Positions 48,814-60,332 of a DNA stretch of 64,000 bases are shown one piece after another. The translations under genes were made by a program, and so were the position numbers. Position 1 is the stretch's first letter, and every line of letters begins with the position of its first letter. The stretch is from the NCBI GenBank assembly GCA_017979445.1, contig CM030711.1, forward strand, positions 15,268,922-15,332,921. Direction: 5' to 3'. Under the pieces are notes generated by a model. That model saw only the letters and a list, made by a program, of their open reading frames with translations, was not told the DNA's origin and did no database searches. The DNA is from Akebia trifoliata. Taxonomy: Eukaryota > Streptophyta > Magnoliopsida > Ranunculales > Lardizabalaceae.

Positions 48814-48850
48814 CACTACAAGAAAATAACAATTTAGGAACGACAAATTA
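48814..48850 (+). mobile_element. CACTA (En/Spm) transposon terminus
   Basis: CACTACAAGAAAATAAC is the canonical plant CACTA terminal inverted repeat. It is followed by AACGACAAATTAAAACGA of subterminal type. The three bases before it (CAC) would be the target duplication. No matching TTTTCTTGTAGTG was found further right in the window, so the element is truncated, rearranged, or ends beyond 64000. Confidence 0.75.
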
Positions 48851-51669
48851 AAACGATAATTGGTTGTTTCTTAATAAATATGGTTTTAAACCATTTTAAT
48901 ATAAATAATCATTTTTAGAAGACTCATTTACGTGAATTTCGATAGTAAAGATTCAAGTCTCATGTTTTCTGATGGGTAGATTGGAACGAAAGCTCAAGCA
49001 ACCATGGGTAGATTTATACAGCTCTTCTCCTTATTTTTTCTCACTCTAAACCCTAACTCTATTTCAACCAATTCGAAGTTTTCGGGATCAGATTTCAATC
49101 CCTAACCATTTTACTTGCAAATCAGCTGAGTCTCAACTTTTGAATCTCATATACAGTAAGTTTTCCTTTTAGAAACCTTCATTGAATCATTTTTTCTTCT
49201 CCAATTCTCTCTAAATTGATGTTTCTTTATTGATTTGTCGTAAAGCTTTACAGATTCTTTTAAAAATCTTTGTATTTTCATTATGTATATTTTTTCATCT
49301 TCGATCTTTTTGATTTTGAGGAAACAAAAGAAAACCCTTGTTATTCATCTCAATTTCAAAATTCTTATACTGATCTTTGTCTCTCAAAATCCTTTTCTTC
49401 ATCTCAGTTTCAACATATTCAACTTAGACAGTTATTAGAAAAAGGATTCAAAGAGGGCACATCAAATTCCATCTTCTATCACAATTCAAAGCTATTACTA
49501 TCACAATTTACTTGCTTATTTTCCTACTTCATCCAAAGACAAATGTTTCAGTGTATTTTCTAAGAACAAATACATTAGATAGTTAGGTAGTATAGTATTG
49601 CTAATTCTCATATAGACAAAGGATCACTTGACTCTTAATTTATCATTTAGTGCCCTCAGTTAACTTGTTTATTGTATGTATGACTTCCTATTTATACTCC
49701 TACTTGGCCCATGTGGATGTGATGTAGGACAATCCAACCTCCCAATGCATCATATGGAATGTGATGACCATTGTCCCAAAACCCAGTCCATTCTTACATT
49801 ACCATATAAAATGATCAATTCGAAACTTCAAATAACAGTTCAAACAAAAATTCCAAAATTTTTAAGTCAGTATTTTCTGAGAAAGATCTACAAAGTATGG
49901 ACAGTTTAGTATATGGTTACATTGCCCAACATGACATCTATGCAGGACCCAATATAGAAATACCATTTGAGACCCTGCAGAACAACAAAAACTTTCAACC
50001 TTACTATGCAAATGGATGTTGTATAAAATTAAAAAGACTTTTATTTCTACTGCTATTAATATCATTTTTGTTACTGGTACTTTATAATTTATATTGTATA
50101 TTTTATGTATCCATGAATTGAAGTGCCTTCTACTATTTTTTTGAAGGTCTAAGATAATAATGGTATATTTTCTCTTTTGTTGTGGTTGCTTTAACTTTGA
50201 CTCTGGATTGGAATTTGAAAACTAAGGGCATTTGATTCTTTAGGTGACTGGATGCAATGGAGGAGTTTCTTTAACTAAAGAAGAGTACAAAGAGGTAATG
50301 GAAATGGCTCAGCAACTACAGAAGTACCATGTTAATGAACTAGTAAAATGCCCACTTGTATTCAGAGGTAAACTCAACTAGTGGCTTATAATTAATGACC
50401 ATGGTATGCCATTTTTCCTATTTTCATTCAGTTAAGCAAAAACCTTTCATGAGTAAAGGCACCACTTTCATAAACTATTTTTTATTGATAAAATAATAAA
50501 TTGAAATGATACATGGAGATGCAAGCATATCTTTGTTTCCTTACCAAATAAAATCAATCAATGATTGAACTTGACCACTTATTAATCTTGAAACAAACCA
50601 TACTATATTGTGCTCAAAGATAAAGTCATTATTATGAACTTTTTGCAAGGATTTTCTATTGGCTAATGAGAATTCCGTTACGTTCCTCCCCAAATACAAC
50701 ACTTTTTCATGTAGTTTCCAAAATTTTCCTTTTCTCTTGCTGTCCTATACAACAAACATTAAAAATCAAGTATGCAATAATTACTTTGTAATTTTTGTAA
50801 TCTTATTATCTTAAACATCTATCCTAAACAACAGCGAAATGCAAAGTGCTTTTTTTCTTATAAAATTTGGTCAACTTTCTTTGGTCTATTCCGTATTCAT
50901 TGGGTATTTCTTCGTAAGTTCTCCTCATTGGTAAAAGAGTAGACCAGTAATGCTTTTCATACCAGAAAACATCTCTTGTGGACTATACTACCCTCGGCTA
51001 TTGCTTAAGGGGTTTAGAATGAGAGAAATAACAGGGTGTTCAACAGAAAAATTAGAAGCAATCATATAGGGTTCTTGGATATCTTGGGTTTTTCATACTT
51101 TTGGTTAAAATAGAACATACAGTTCTCGGGGATTAATTTTGATGACTTTGTTTTTAAATGAAACTCTTTATGTAATCAATGATGGTGTAGTTTTTCTTTT
51201 CTTTTTTCTCTTTGTGAGGCTTTCTCGGCCTCCTTGTATTTTATTTTTCCTCTTTTTTTCAATAAATTATAGTTATATATATATATATATAGTCTTGTGA
51301 TGCAGTACTATTTATGTGAATGATTTGTTATTACCAATCTACATGGAGTATTATTGTGACAATAAGTAGCTTGAAAAGCTTGTTGTACTAATATGAATTT
51401 TTTTGTTGGTACTACTTTTAAGTGGTTATTTTTGACAAGCCACATATTTTTGCACCAAACTAGTCATATGAACCTTTGGATTTTGATGATTTAGGGTTAT
51501 TTTCGTGTCAACATTGGCCTCTCCATACCCCTTTTGAAATTATTCTGTTTCAAAAGAAAACCCATTTCTTACTTTTTGTGCCTCTTTTGGGTGTCTTAGA
51601 GGAGAAGTTCACACAAGTGTGCTATTTCTTTTTCTTTTAATTAGTCATATTTTGTTTGTATTCATGAAG
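48851..51669 (+). other. Probable CACTA body; one candidate exon
   Basis: This region lies just inside the CACTA terminus. At 50244-50367 an open 124-base stretch, preceded by TTCTTTAG and followed by GTAAAC, would encode 41 residues including GCNGGVSLTKEEYKEVMEMA. It has the form of an internal exon, but I do not recognise the protein. The frames at 49270-49563 and 49676-49909 have no recognised domain. Near 51225-51280 a GGCTTTCTCGGCCTCC..TTCAATAAA sequence looks like a retroposon 3' end. Confidence 0.35.
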
Positions 51670-51929
51670 TGTTGGACTGAATATGAGAATTCTATAGGGA
51701 TAGCCTAGATAATAATGGGGTTTTCTTGATTTATAAATGGATGAAATCCCAAATAAGGTTTTGGCTTTGGGCCATTATTTTATCATGAATTTTTTTAAAT
51801 TATTGGTTTGTGTAGAAATCCTTATAAGGGTTTCTTAGTTATTTTCAATCTTCCAAGGGTTATTTTGTTATTAGTAACACTTTTTTCTTCTTCTCCACAA
51901 AAATCCTAATCCTAAAACTCTCAAATCCA
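51670..51929 (+). mobile_element. Ty1/copia 5' LTR (about 260 bp)
   Basis: It runs from TGTTGGACTGAATATG to CTCAAATCCA and lies 2 bases before a primer-binding site. A TATA-like TATAAATGG lies inside. The size fits short copia LTRs. No partner 3' LTR is in the window to prove the ends. Confidence 0.6.
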
Positions 51930-51931
51930 CT

Positions 51932-51942
51932 TGGTATTAGAG
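51932..51942 (+). other. Primer-binding site (initiator Met tRNA type)
   Basis: TGGTATTAGAG matches the usual TGGTATCAGAG with one change and starts 2 bases after the proposed LTR end. Between here and the gag start the leader contains an inverted pair GATGACGTCAGCA / TGCTGACATCATC (about 52022-52055). Confidence 0.75.
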
Positions 51943-52593
51943 TTCAAGATCAAAAAGGACCTTATAGACAAATTTAAAGAAAAAAGAGAGAGACAAGAAG
52001 ACTCTCTTACTTGCTGTGTCCGATGACGTCAGCAGCAGACGTGCTGACATCATCTGACGTTGTTTTTGTCGGATATTTTAATCTTCTTTTATTTTTTCTA
52101 AGAGAAGGTGATTTTAGAGAATTTTTTAAATAATTTTCATGCGATTTAGATTTGTTTTGAGTAAGTTAAGATGTTTTTAGTGAAAAATCAACAAAAATGA
52201 CAAAAATTAAGGATCTGTCATTTTTCTTCGTCTGTTCGTTTTGATTACTTGCTTCTGATTTTAGACTTAAGTAGTTTGATCATTTTTTATGAGGAATCTA
52301 ATGGTAGTAGCCATTGATTGATTGGTTAGATATTGAAGCTTCGGTGATCCTTTCTTTGGACCCATTTTCTGATTTATTGTTGAAAATGATGTTTTTTATG
52401 CAAATCTGATCTCTTGTGCTATTTTTTGATATGGATTGACTTGTTCTCCATATTCTAATGCTTGCCACATGTTGTTAAAGAGGATAATAAGTATGTTTCT
52501 CCATCGGGTGAAGTGTGTATCAATTTCAGGTATATAGTGAAGTGTATTTCGTGTCACAAGGTGTTTGTTATTTTTTTCGAACTTTTTTTTATA

Positions 52594-53486
52594 ATGTCTG
52601 AGGTTAGGTAGTCTTCGAATGTGCCTTTGAATGGTGAAAGGAGTATGAGTAATCCTCAAAGTATTGCTCTTAATCTTCAGATCACTACAGTGAAGCTAAA
52701 TGGCCATAATTTCCTTGCTTAGTCTAAATCGACCATACTATACATTAAAGGAAAAGGCAAAATTGGATATTTGATCGATAGTTTACCAATTCTGAAGATC
52801 CAACCTTTGACAAATGGGATGTAGAGAATGCAATTGTTATGTCTTGGCTTCTTCATTTTATGCAACCTGACAATAGAAGTAATTATTTATTTTTACAAAC
52901 CGCCAAGGAGATATGGGATGTACTTACAAAGACATATTTAGAAGTAGGCAACACAGCTTGTGTGTATGAGTTATGCCATAGCATTTGGCAGATGAGGCAA
53001 GGTGATAAGTCATTGGCTACATATTACTCCACTCTCCGACGTCTTCAGGAAGAATTGCATCATTATCAGACATTTCGGGCCCATTGTTCTATCGATGCTA
53101 TTGCGTATAAGAAGTTAGTTAAAGAAAATCATGTATTTGAGTTACTTGTCAGTTTAAACTCCGAGTACGAACAAGTCAGGGTTCAAATTCTATGAAAGGA
53201 GCCTCTTCCATTATTAACTACAGTATATTCCTACTTGCATCGTGAGGAGTATCGTCGTAATGCTATGCTCCAACCTACCATTCATGAGATATCAACCTTA
53301 GCCTTGATGTTCCAAAGAGGAGGTCGCAATGGTAGTTGTGCTCGAGGCGGTGGTCATTCAAAAAAAAGTGTTGATGATAAAGATAAGTTGAAATGTGACA
53401 ATTGTGGTCATACTCGCCATACTAAGGATACTTGTTGGGATATTCAGTATCGTCTATCACATAGAGGTTCATTCACCGTTGGCTGA
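52594..53486 (+). pseudogene. Ty1/copia gag remnant
   Basis: Translation gives the copia gag (UBN2-type) region with LNGHNF, then SWLLHFMQPDN, IWQMRQGDKS and LNSEYEQVRVQIL, followed by a zinc knuckle. It is broken by a stop soon after the first ATG, a TAG at 52720-52722 where the family has Trp, a frameshift at about 52780-52800, and in-frame stops at 53193 and 53484. The reading frame after the shift otherwise continues into the protease. It cannot make an intact Gag. Confidence 0.9.
53394..53435 (+). other. Gag zinc knuckle (CCHC)
   Basis: The codons read CDNCGHTRHTKDTC, a C-x2-C-x4-H-x4-C knuckle with all four ligands present. It binds nucleic acid in retrotransposon Gag. Confidence 0.9.
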
Positions 53487-53630
53487 GGTGGTAGCCATTA
53501 CAATAATAGAAGGGGTTCAAGCACTCTTTCTATTACTTCCATAGAGACATTAAAGTCAAGTCCAACTCTAACACCGGCATCTGACAATACTAACCTCTCT
53601 CGAGGTGAGATTGAGTATTTTCAGTGTTTT

Positions 53631-53900
53631 ATGGCTCAATTGGAACCTCCTAGTACGACTTCTACATCTACGATCGCTTATTCAGGTACTTCGACCTTGA
53701 CCTTCAGTGAATTTGTTTTCACTCCTAACAGTTATTGGGTTATTGATTCAGGAGCATCGGATCATATCACTGGTATGCCATCATTTTTTTATCTTATCAT
53801 ATTTGTTCTGGTAGGAAAAAAGTAAAAGTTGTCGATGGTTCTTATTTTTCTATAACTGGTAAGGGTAGTGTTATTGCTCATCCATTTATGACCTTATAAA
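53631..53900 (+). pseudogene. Ty1/copia aspartic protease remnant
   Basis: WVIDSGASDHITG at about 53736-53774 is the copia protease active-site motif; the catalytic Asp codon is 53745-53747. It is in the same frame as the gag segment from 52839. A frameshift after 53775 moves the downstream part (VVDGSYFSITGKG) to another frame, and a stop ends it near 53900. Confidence 0.88.
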
Positions 53901-54047
53901 AGATCCAGTTAGGGGCCCCAGGGGAAGCAACTGACTGCTGCTTCTTCAACTTCGACTGGTGGTTATGGATTCCGAAAAGGAAGGGAGGGCTTGAGATTGG
54001 TAGGCTCGGTACCTCGGTGGGAGCCGTACCCTATGGAGAGCAGTCAG
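53899..54047 (+). other. GC-richer insertion within copia
   Basis: About 150 bases (CAGTTAGGGGCCCCAGGGGA through GAGAGCAGTCAGG) do not correspond to copia coding sequence. Flanking segments (IAHPFMTL before, SILHVPNFTLNIFSM after) are close neighbours in copia proteins. The block is GC-richer than its surroundings. Its origin is not recognised. Confidence 0.45.
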
Positions 54048-54344
54048 GCATCTATTCTTCATGTCCCTAATTTTACTTTAAACATATTTTCTATGAGTCA
54101 TATCATGAAATCATTAAATTGTAGTATCACTTTTTTTTCTTCTCATTGTATTTTTCAGGACTTAGATAAGAGGGGGATGATTGGTACGAGGCATGAGGAA
54201 GGAGGACTTTATTTTTTGGATCCCCCATCACAGGTTGCTACCTCAGTTCAGAAGCTTCCATCTACTGTTCAGAGTGGCCATCATTTTAAGGAATTATTAC
54301 AGTGGGATAGGCGCCTTGACCATCCCTTTTTTTGTTACTTAAAT
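54048..54344 (+). pseudogene. Copia GAG-pre-integrase remnant
   Basis: The translation contains HVPNFTLNIFSM, CIFQDLDKRGMIG and GGLYFLDPP, followed by LLQWDRRLDHPFF, the counterpart of the W-H-R-R-L-G-H-P motif. The usual zinc-binding His/Gly positions are altered (HRRLGH to DRRLDH). The frame is lost shortly after. Confidence 0.85.
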
Positions 54345-54424
54345 GCTTGTTTCCTCAGTTATTTTGTTCTATTTTTGTGTCAGATCTTCAGTGTGAGATG
54401 TGTGAATTTGCTAAACATTTTGAA

Positions 54425-55145
54425 CCTCTTATCCTGTTAGTGGTAACAAAAATAATACACCTTTTTCTCTTGTTCATTCTAGTGTATGGGAACCTTCCCT
54501 AGTTACCTCATTACTTGGTTTTCATTATTCCGTTACATTTGTGGATGATTTTTCTCATGTTACTTGGGTTTACTTACTCAAAGTTAAAAGTAATATGTAT
54601 TCCATATTTAAACTCTTTCACAAAATGATTGAAACACAATTTTATGTAAAAATTAAAGTCTTTAGCTCAAATAATGGTGGAGAATACATTTCTGATGGTC
54701 TTGCTTCATTTTTTTAGTAAACATGGTATCATTCACCAAACCACTTGTGTAAGTACACCTCAATAAAAATGGCGTGGTTGAGAGAAAAAATCGTCACTTA
54801 TTGGAAGTTATTAGAGCCCTCTTATTTACTATGAATGTACCAAAAGTGTTTTAGTCGGATGCTCTCTTAAAAGTTACGTTTCTTATTAATCGCATGCCTT
54901 CACATGTTTTGGGATTTAAAATTCCCATTGAGGTTTTGTCTTCTCTTGATAAGGTGTTTCTCATTCCCCCCAAAGTCTTTAGGTGTGTGTGTTTTGTTCA
55001 TGTCTCTCATGTCGATCGCACCAAACTTGACTCTAAAACCATCAAATATGTCTTTCTTGGATATCCTTTTAATCAAAAGGATTATAAATGTTATCATTCC
55101 CCTTCTCGTAAATATTTTGTATCTATAGATGTAACATTTTTTTAG
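54425..55145 (+). pseudogene. Copia integrase remnant
   Basis: The first part contains VTFVDDFSHVTWVYLLK, with the first catalytic Asp codon at 54544. The second catalytic position reads Asn (54670-54672, in SSNNGGEY) where the family has Asp. A stop and frameshift follow near 54717, another change near 54765, and a stop at about 54853. The C-terminal part at 54894-55145 keeps KYVFLGYPFNQKDYKCYH and SRKYFVSIDVTFF. The integrase is inactive. Confidence 0.9.
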
Positions 55146-55394
55146 TTTACCTCCTTTTATTCCTCTTGAAACACATCTCTCTAGGGAGAGACAAATGAAA
55201 GTAGAAATATGTTTCTTCCCCAAGAGTTGTTGTCTTATCCTCTTCTTCTTCCCTCTAACAATGTTGACAGTGGTCATAATAGTGATGATGATGGCCAGGG
55301 AGAGGTTCCTATTATACAAGAGAAAGAATTACGAGTCGAAAATAATAATGGCCAGGGGGAGATTCCTATTATACAAAAGGAAAAATAATTACTT

Positions 55395-55767
55395 ATGTAT
55401 TCTCGACGTGACAAAGGCACTAAAGAGAGTCCTCATGAGCCCAACCAAGATTCCTCCCCAAATCTATCCATCGAAGGTAATATCCCTACTCCTGAAGTTG
55501 ATAATTATAATCTTCCCATTGTAATTAGAAAAGGTGTTCGGTCATGTACTCAACATCTTATCTCCAATTTTGTTTCATATGATGTTTTGTCTTCCTCCTA
55601 TCACATTTTTGCTATTACTTTGTCCTCAATATTTGTTCTCACAGTGTTGTTGATGTCCTGTCTCAACCAAGTTGAGAAAAGGCAATAGAGAAGTAAATGC
55701 AGGTCCTTGAGAAGAATAATACTTGGGATATGGTTGTTCTTCCTAGAGGAAAGAAACTAGTGGGATG
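55395..55767 (+). pseudogene. Copia linker and reverse transcriptase start
   Basis: The stretch includes LPIVIRKGVRSCTQHLISNF, the usual linker before the reverse transcriptase, then a stop at about 55686. From 55697, MQVLEKNNTWDMVVLPRGKK is the start of the reverse transcriptase domain. It is cut within the conserved VGCKW region by the family D solo LTR at 55768. Just upstream (about 55275-55390) a short tandem repeat (GGCCAGGG(A/G)GAG, CCTATTATACAA) interrupts the coding sequence. Confidence 0.85.
55763..55767. repeat. Target-site duplication GGATG (left)
   Basis: Its partner at 57898-57902 reads GAATA, differing by two G-to-A changes. With the insert and one duplication removed, the reverse transcriptase frame continues across the site, which supports the assignment. 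Confidence 0.7.
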
Positions 55768-57897
55768 TGTAGATACGTGATTTTCGTCATTACGACGGCC
55801 ACAACTACAAAATATTAGAGTTGCTACCAGTCATGTTGTAAATAGGTGTGAATGGTCACCCAATGTACATTTTCCAAAAATGACATTTTTGGCATTTTAG
55901 TGACTCACGATGGATAGGGATTGATCAAACCTAGAGATTCGAGTAAGCGGCTTGGTTGGAGAAAAGGTAAGGTGTTAGGCATCCTTTTCTCCCCGCCAAG
56001 TGGCGGTAACCTCAAAGAACTCGGTTATTTTGATTTTTAAAAAGTAAAAAATAAAGTACCACGTGTGTGTATTTGTACCCTAAGTAGAATTTACTTTCGG
56101 CTCGATCATAGGATCATCTCATTGAAAGAAATGATCCTAATGGATCATTTGCCTTGAGATCCATTCATCTCAAGTTCATTTAAAATAAAGTGAAGATAAG
56201 AGAGGATGATAAAAGAGGGAGGAGGAGAGGGTAGAGAGAGAGGGAGGGTTATTCTTGTTGCACCCACCTTGATGCTTCAACTTTTTCTTCTCTCGCTTTT
56301 CTTCTTCTTTTTCTTCAATGTCTTCTTGAGTTGAGTCATTGATGAGTTATGAGAATGTAACTCTTTTGAAGTTAGTGTGAGAGAATAGTGAAGAGATGAG
56401 TTGAGAGTTGAGAGTGGAGAGTAGAGTAATTTTTGTGAGACTTTGTAAAAGATTTTTTTAGTGAGAGTTGGGAACCATTTTTGGGAAGAGGAGGGGGGTT
56501 TTTATAGATGTTGGGAGGGTATTTTAGGGGTATAATGGGGTGAAGTGTGGGAGAGTAGAGAATGGTATATGTTTTAAAGGTGGGGGGTATCAAATTTAGA
56601 GTGGGATTAAGGGTAATTTTGTAATGAGTGAAAATGGATTGTGTTTTGATCCAAATGGTTTAGATCTTACCCAAACTATTTGGGTGGAGTGTTTGGTGAG
56701 GTGAGATGATGGGTTTTTAAGAGGGTGATTGATTGATTGAGTGGTGTTTAGTTTAAGAAAATGGAGGGTATAAGAGGGTGATTGGGGTGAGGAAGATGGT
56801 GACATGTGGCAAGATGTGTGGATGTTAGGGATTTAGATTTAATTGATAGAACAAGTTGAGTGTTTGATTTAAGAGAATGGGTGTAGGTTCAGGTTGTAGA
56901 GATGGATTTATAAGAAATGATGATGGTAGATTAGGGAGATGTATAATGATGGTAGGTTAGGGGAGGGTGTGGGTTGGAGGTATTTGATTTGAGAGAATAG
57001 GGGTAAGGGAATTATGATGGTAGGTTAGGGGAGGGTGTAGGTTGATGTGTTTGATTTGAGAGAATGAAGGTTTATAGGGAGTAATGAGGGTAGGTTAGGG
57101 GAGGGTGTGGGTTGATGTGATTTTTTAGAAAAAAGTGATGTGGGTAGTTAATGTTTTAGAGAAAAGTGATGGGAGGTGGTTTGATAAGGGAAGTGAGAAG
57201 GAGTGATGACATGTGTCATCTTTTGATGATAAAAGAGTGATTGGTGATATAGGTTGTGGTTTATGGGTTAGGGTTGTGGGTTGGATAATGAATTGGAGAT
57301 GGATAATGATTTGTGGGTTTTGTGGTGTTGGGCTTGGGTTTTAGGGCTTGGTTGAGGGTTATTTTGGAATGGATTTTGAGGGTATGGGTTGGTTTTAGAT
57401 TTTAGGTGGTGTGGGATTAGGTGTAGGTTAGGGTTAAGATGAGGAAGATAGATTTTGAAGAATTGAGGGTTTATGGGCCTTAGGTGGGCTTAAGTTTTTT
57501 TGGATTCGGAGATGGAGCGATGAAGGGATAGGTGTGATAGGCATCCCAAGTCTCATTTTTTAATTTTATTTATTTTTTTGTGATTTTTGAAATCATTGGT
57601 TTGATTAAGATGCCACGTGTTGGCAAATTGGGCTTTTTAAGGCCCATCGGTAAATTTTATTTAGAATTCATCATTTTCAATTTTGGGAATGGTGTGGCGA
57701 TTATTGGGAAATCGTAGGGTAGGTCGAGTCCTTTTGATGGGCCTCCTAGACCATTAAGAGGTCTTAGGGGCATTGGTTCGATCAAAAAGTTATTTTTTAG
57801 TGATTTGGGCCTTTAAGGTCCGTTGGCAAATCCTATTGAAAAATCAGTATTTTTGGGCCCTTTCGAGTGTGGGCCCGTTCAAATTGGGGTGTCTACA
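55768..57897 (+). mobile_element. Family D solo LTR inside copia
   Basis: This 2130-bp LTR begins TGTAGATACGTG and ends GGGGTGTCTACA; TGTAGA/TCTACA are inverted ends. It carries a GTTAGGCATCC..CCCGCCAAG block like that of family B, so B and D are related. A truncated sister copy lies at 45223-46851. A G-rich minisatellite of about three copies lies at 56936-57115. The short minus-strand frames (56372-56593, 56596-56805) are artefacts of purine-rich sequence. Confidence 0.85.
56936..57115 (+). repeat. G-rich minisatellite in family D LTR
   Basis: The block TGATGGTAGGTTAGGGGAGG, GTGTGGGTTG and TTTGATTTGAGAGAAT repeats about three times with a period of roughly 70 bases. Confidence 0.7.
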
Positions 57898-57902
57898 GAA
57901 TA

Positions 57903-58086
57903 TAAATGGATCTTTACTATAAAGCATCGCCTAGATGGATCAATAGACAGGTATAAAGCCAGACTTATCGCCAAAAGTTATATTCAAACTTATGGCATTA
58001 ACTACTGTAAAAGATTTGCTCTAGTAGTAAAAATAAACTCTATTAGAGTGTTGTTATCCCTTGCAGCCAATCAAGATTGGCCATTG
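57903..58086 (+). pseudogene. Copia reverse transcriptase fragment
   Basis: This continues the reverse transcriptase from 55767. It contains KWIFTIKHRLDGSIDRYKAR, YGINYCKRFA and VLLSLAANQDWPL. Expected Gly and Pro positions of the family appear changed (AKSYIQT, RFALV). It stops where the next element inserts at 58087, before the catalytic YVDD region, which is not in the window. Confidence 0.9.
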
Positions 58087-59792
58087 TGAAAGCGCCCTCG
58101 ATCCGCGGTGTGCGCGGATCCGCTTTTAACCTTTGAGGTTTGGGAGTCGCCACCTAGTTGTTACGGTCTAAGAACCGAACTTTGACTCTAAAAGGCAAAT
58201 AAACTAATCTACGAAAGAAAAATACGGTCCAGGGATCATGTTACGGGGTTGGAAGGTGTTAGGCATCAACCCCGCCCGGCAAATGCCGGTTTCTACTAAT
58301 TCCCAAATAAAACTACATTGCTAACAAGACCTAAATAATAATAAAAAAATAAAAATACTCACATTTTCCGAACGTAACGATTTTGTTCCCTCAGATCTGA
58401 TATAATAGCTCATCGTATAGTATTCCTCGCTTTGTTCTATTTTCGGATTTGATCTCTAAGCTCCGAAGTAAGGTATCTCTTTCTTAGATCTGGATTCTTC
58501 GAATTTGTTTATAGATTTCTGGTTGTTTTTTAAGGGTTTCTAGTTGTTTTTTGAGCTAAAGTTGAGGTAGGGGTGTTAGGTAAAGAGTTAAGACTTCAAA
58601 ATTAGGGTTTATGGGAGGTTATAGGGAAGTTTTTTGACCTACTTCTCTTAGGGTTTATTTTTGGATACGAAAATAGGGTGTGAGGACTCCTATTTATAGA
58701 TTTTTTTAAGGGTTGATTTAGATAGAATTAGTGTTTAATTAGAATTCTTTTATTTAAAGTTGTATTTTAGTTAGAATTATTTTAGGTAGAGTTGTATTTT
58801 AATTAGAATTGTTTTAGGTAGAGTTATATTTTGGTTAGAATTCTATTAAATAGAGTTATTATTTAATTAGAACTCTATTAGGATTTTGACTTTACTCTTA
58901 ATTGATTGACTTTTATCTTGATTTTAGTCTTACTTAATCGACTTTAATTTTGACTTTTGTCTTACTTGATTGACTTTAATACCTTGACTTTAGTCTTGCT
59001 TGATTGACTTTAATTTTTTGGAGAACCCCCCTATATTATATCGTTAATTCTTTGGACCCTCAAATAGAGGGGTCCTTAAAGAAATATCTTGGCAACCCTC
59101 AACAATTTTGCCTGAGAGCTTGATTGATCAATTTTTTTAGTTTAAAATTTTAAATTAATTTTATTAATATTTTAATTTAATTATTTAATATTTTATTTAT
59201 TAATTTCAAAATTTTTAATTATAAAAATGGTAAAATTACCGTTTTACCCTCGGAGAGGATTTTTCGCGTTATAAGTTGGTTTTTTATGTTCTAGGATGTT
59301 TTAGAATCAGTTTTTCATAAGGAATTTAATGGAAATGTTGGTTTTTATCATTTATAAAAAAATTTGTGTGGAATGGTCGTGAACTTTATGAGGGGTATTT
59401 TCGTAATTTTATCAAATTTTTTGAAATTTGACAAAATGATTTATTTGATTTCGATTTGTTGTTTTATGCGTTCGAAGGATTTTCCTAAGCGTAATGTAGG
59501 CTCTAGGGATATTTTAAGATTAGAGGTATTTTTATAATTTGGTTATTTTTTAGTGATTTTTATCGTGAAGCTTCTTTTTGTTTGAAAAATGATAATTTCT
59601 AAGCTTTTGGGGTTATATTTTCCTAACGTAATGTGGTTTCTACAGTTTTATCAGTTTGAAATACTTGATCCGAATTCTGAAACATATCTAATAACAAAAT
59701 AAAGCATTGGAATAATCATCCATCATTGGGAATCATTGCAATCGGGTTGACGAGTTGATTAATCAGGCGAGTGTAAAAATGAGGTATCTACA
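58087..59792 (+). repeat. 5' LTR of the family B element
   Basis: This 1706-base LTR starts TGAAAGCGCC and ends GAGGTATCTACA. Near its start GATCCGCG (58100-58107) and CGCGGATC (58113-58120) form a perfect 8-bp stem with a 5-base loop; the right LTR keeps it with one mismatch. A block with TTGACTTT(A/T)GTCTT.CTTGATTGACT repeats near 58880-59010. Confidence 0.85.
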
Positions 59793-60332
59793 GATGCCCC
59801 TCTTTGGCAGAGGGTTGAAGCAAACTAGATAGCAAATCTATTTTGGTAGATAGTGCGATATCCAAATGCCAAAGCTAGTGACAGTTTATTTTGTAGCCTG
59901 ATTTAGCAATTCGGCAGGACGTTCGGATCCTTGAGCGTAAAACTCTTCCCGGACTAAAAGGTTATCAGGTCATTGATCGAGAACTCTCATTGACAGTGTC
60001 AGATCCTTGAATTTTTAAAAAATTCTCCTAGACTAAAAAGTGCAAGTATGAGTGTGTGTACTGTGTGAAACTGAGTAAAAATGTGTTAGGTCCTAGAAAT
60101 CTTCTCTCACTGACAATAATGATTCATAATTGAAATGTGCTTATGCAACAAAAGCAATCATGGCAAGGTTGAACAATGAGGTAATTGGAGTCATAACAAT
60201 GTAGGAACTTTGTTAAATCCTATTTGAAATTTTTTTTAGAGCTCGAAAAAGTATGAGTCTCGTTTATCGGACTCGAACCTATTATAGCCACGTTTCTTGG
60301 GCTAAAGAACTTAAACAATCATGTTAATTCAA

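Noticed and set aside
54900..55319. 139-codon minus-strand frame
   Set aside because: It is antisense to recognisable copia integrase sequence.
56372..56805. Pro/Ser/Thr-rich minus-strand frames
   Set aside because: They arise from purine-rich sequence on the plus strand within the family D LTR.
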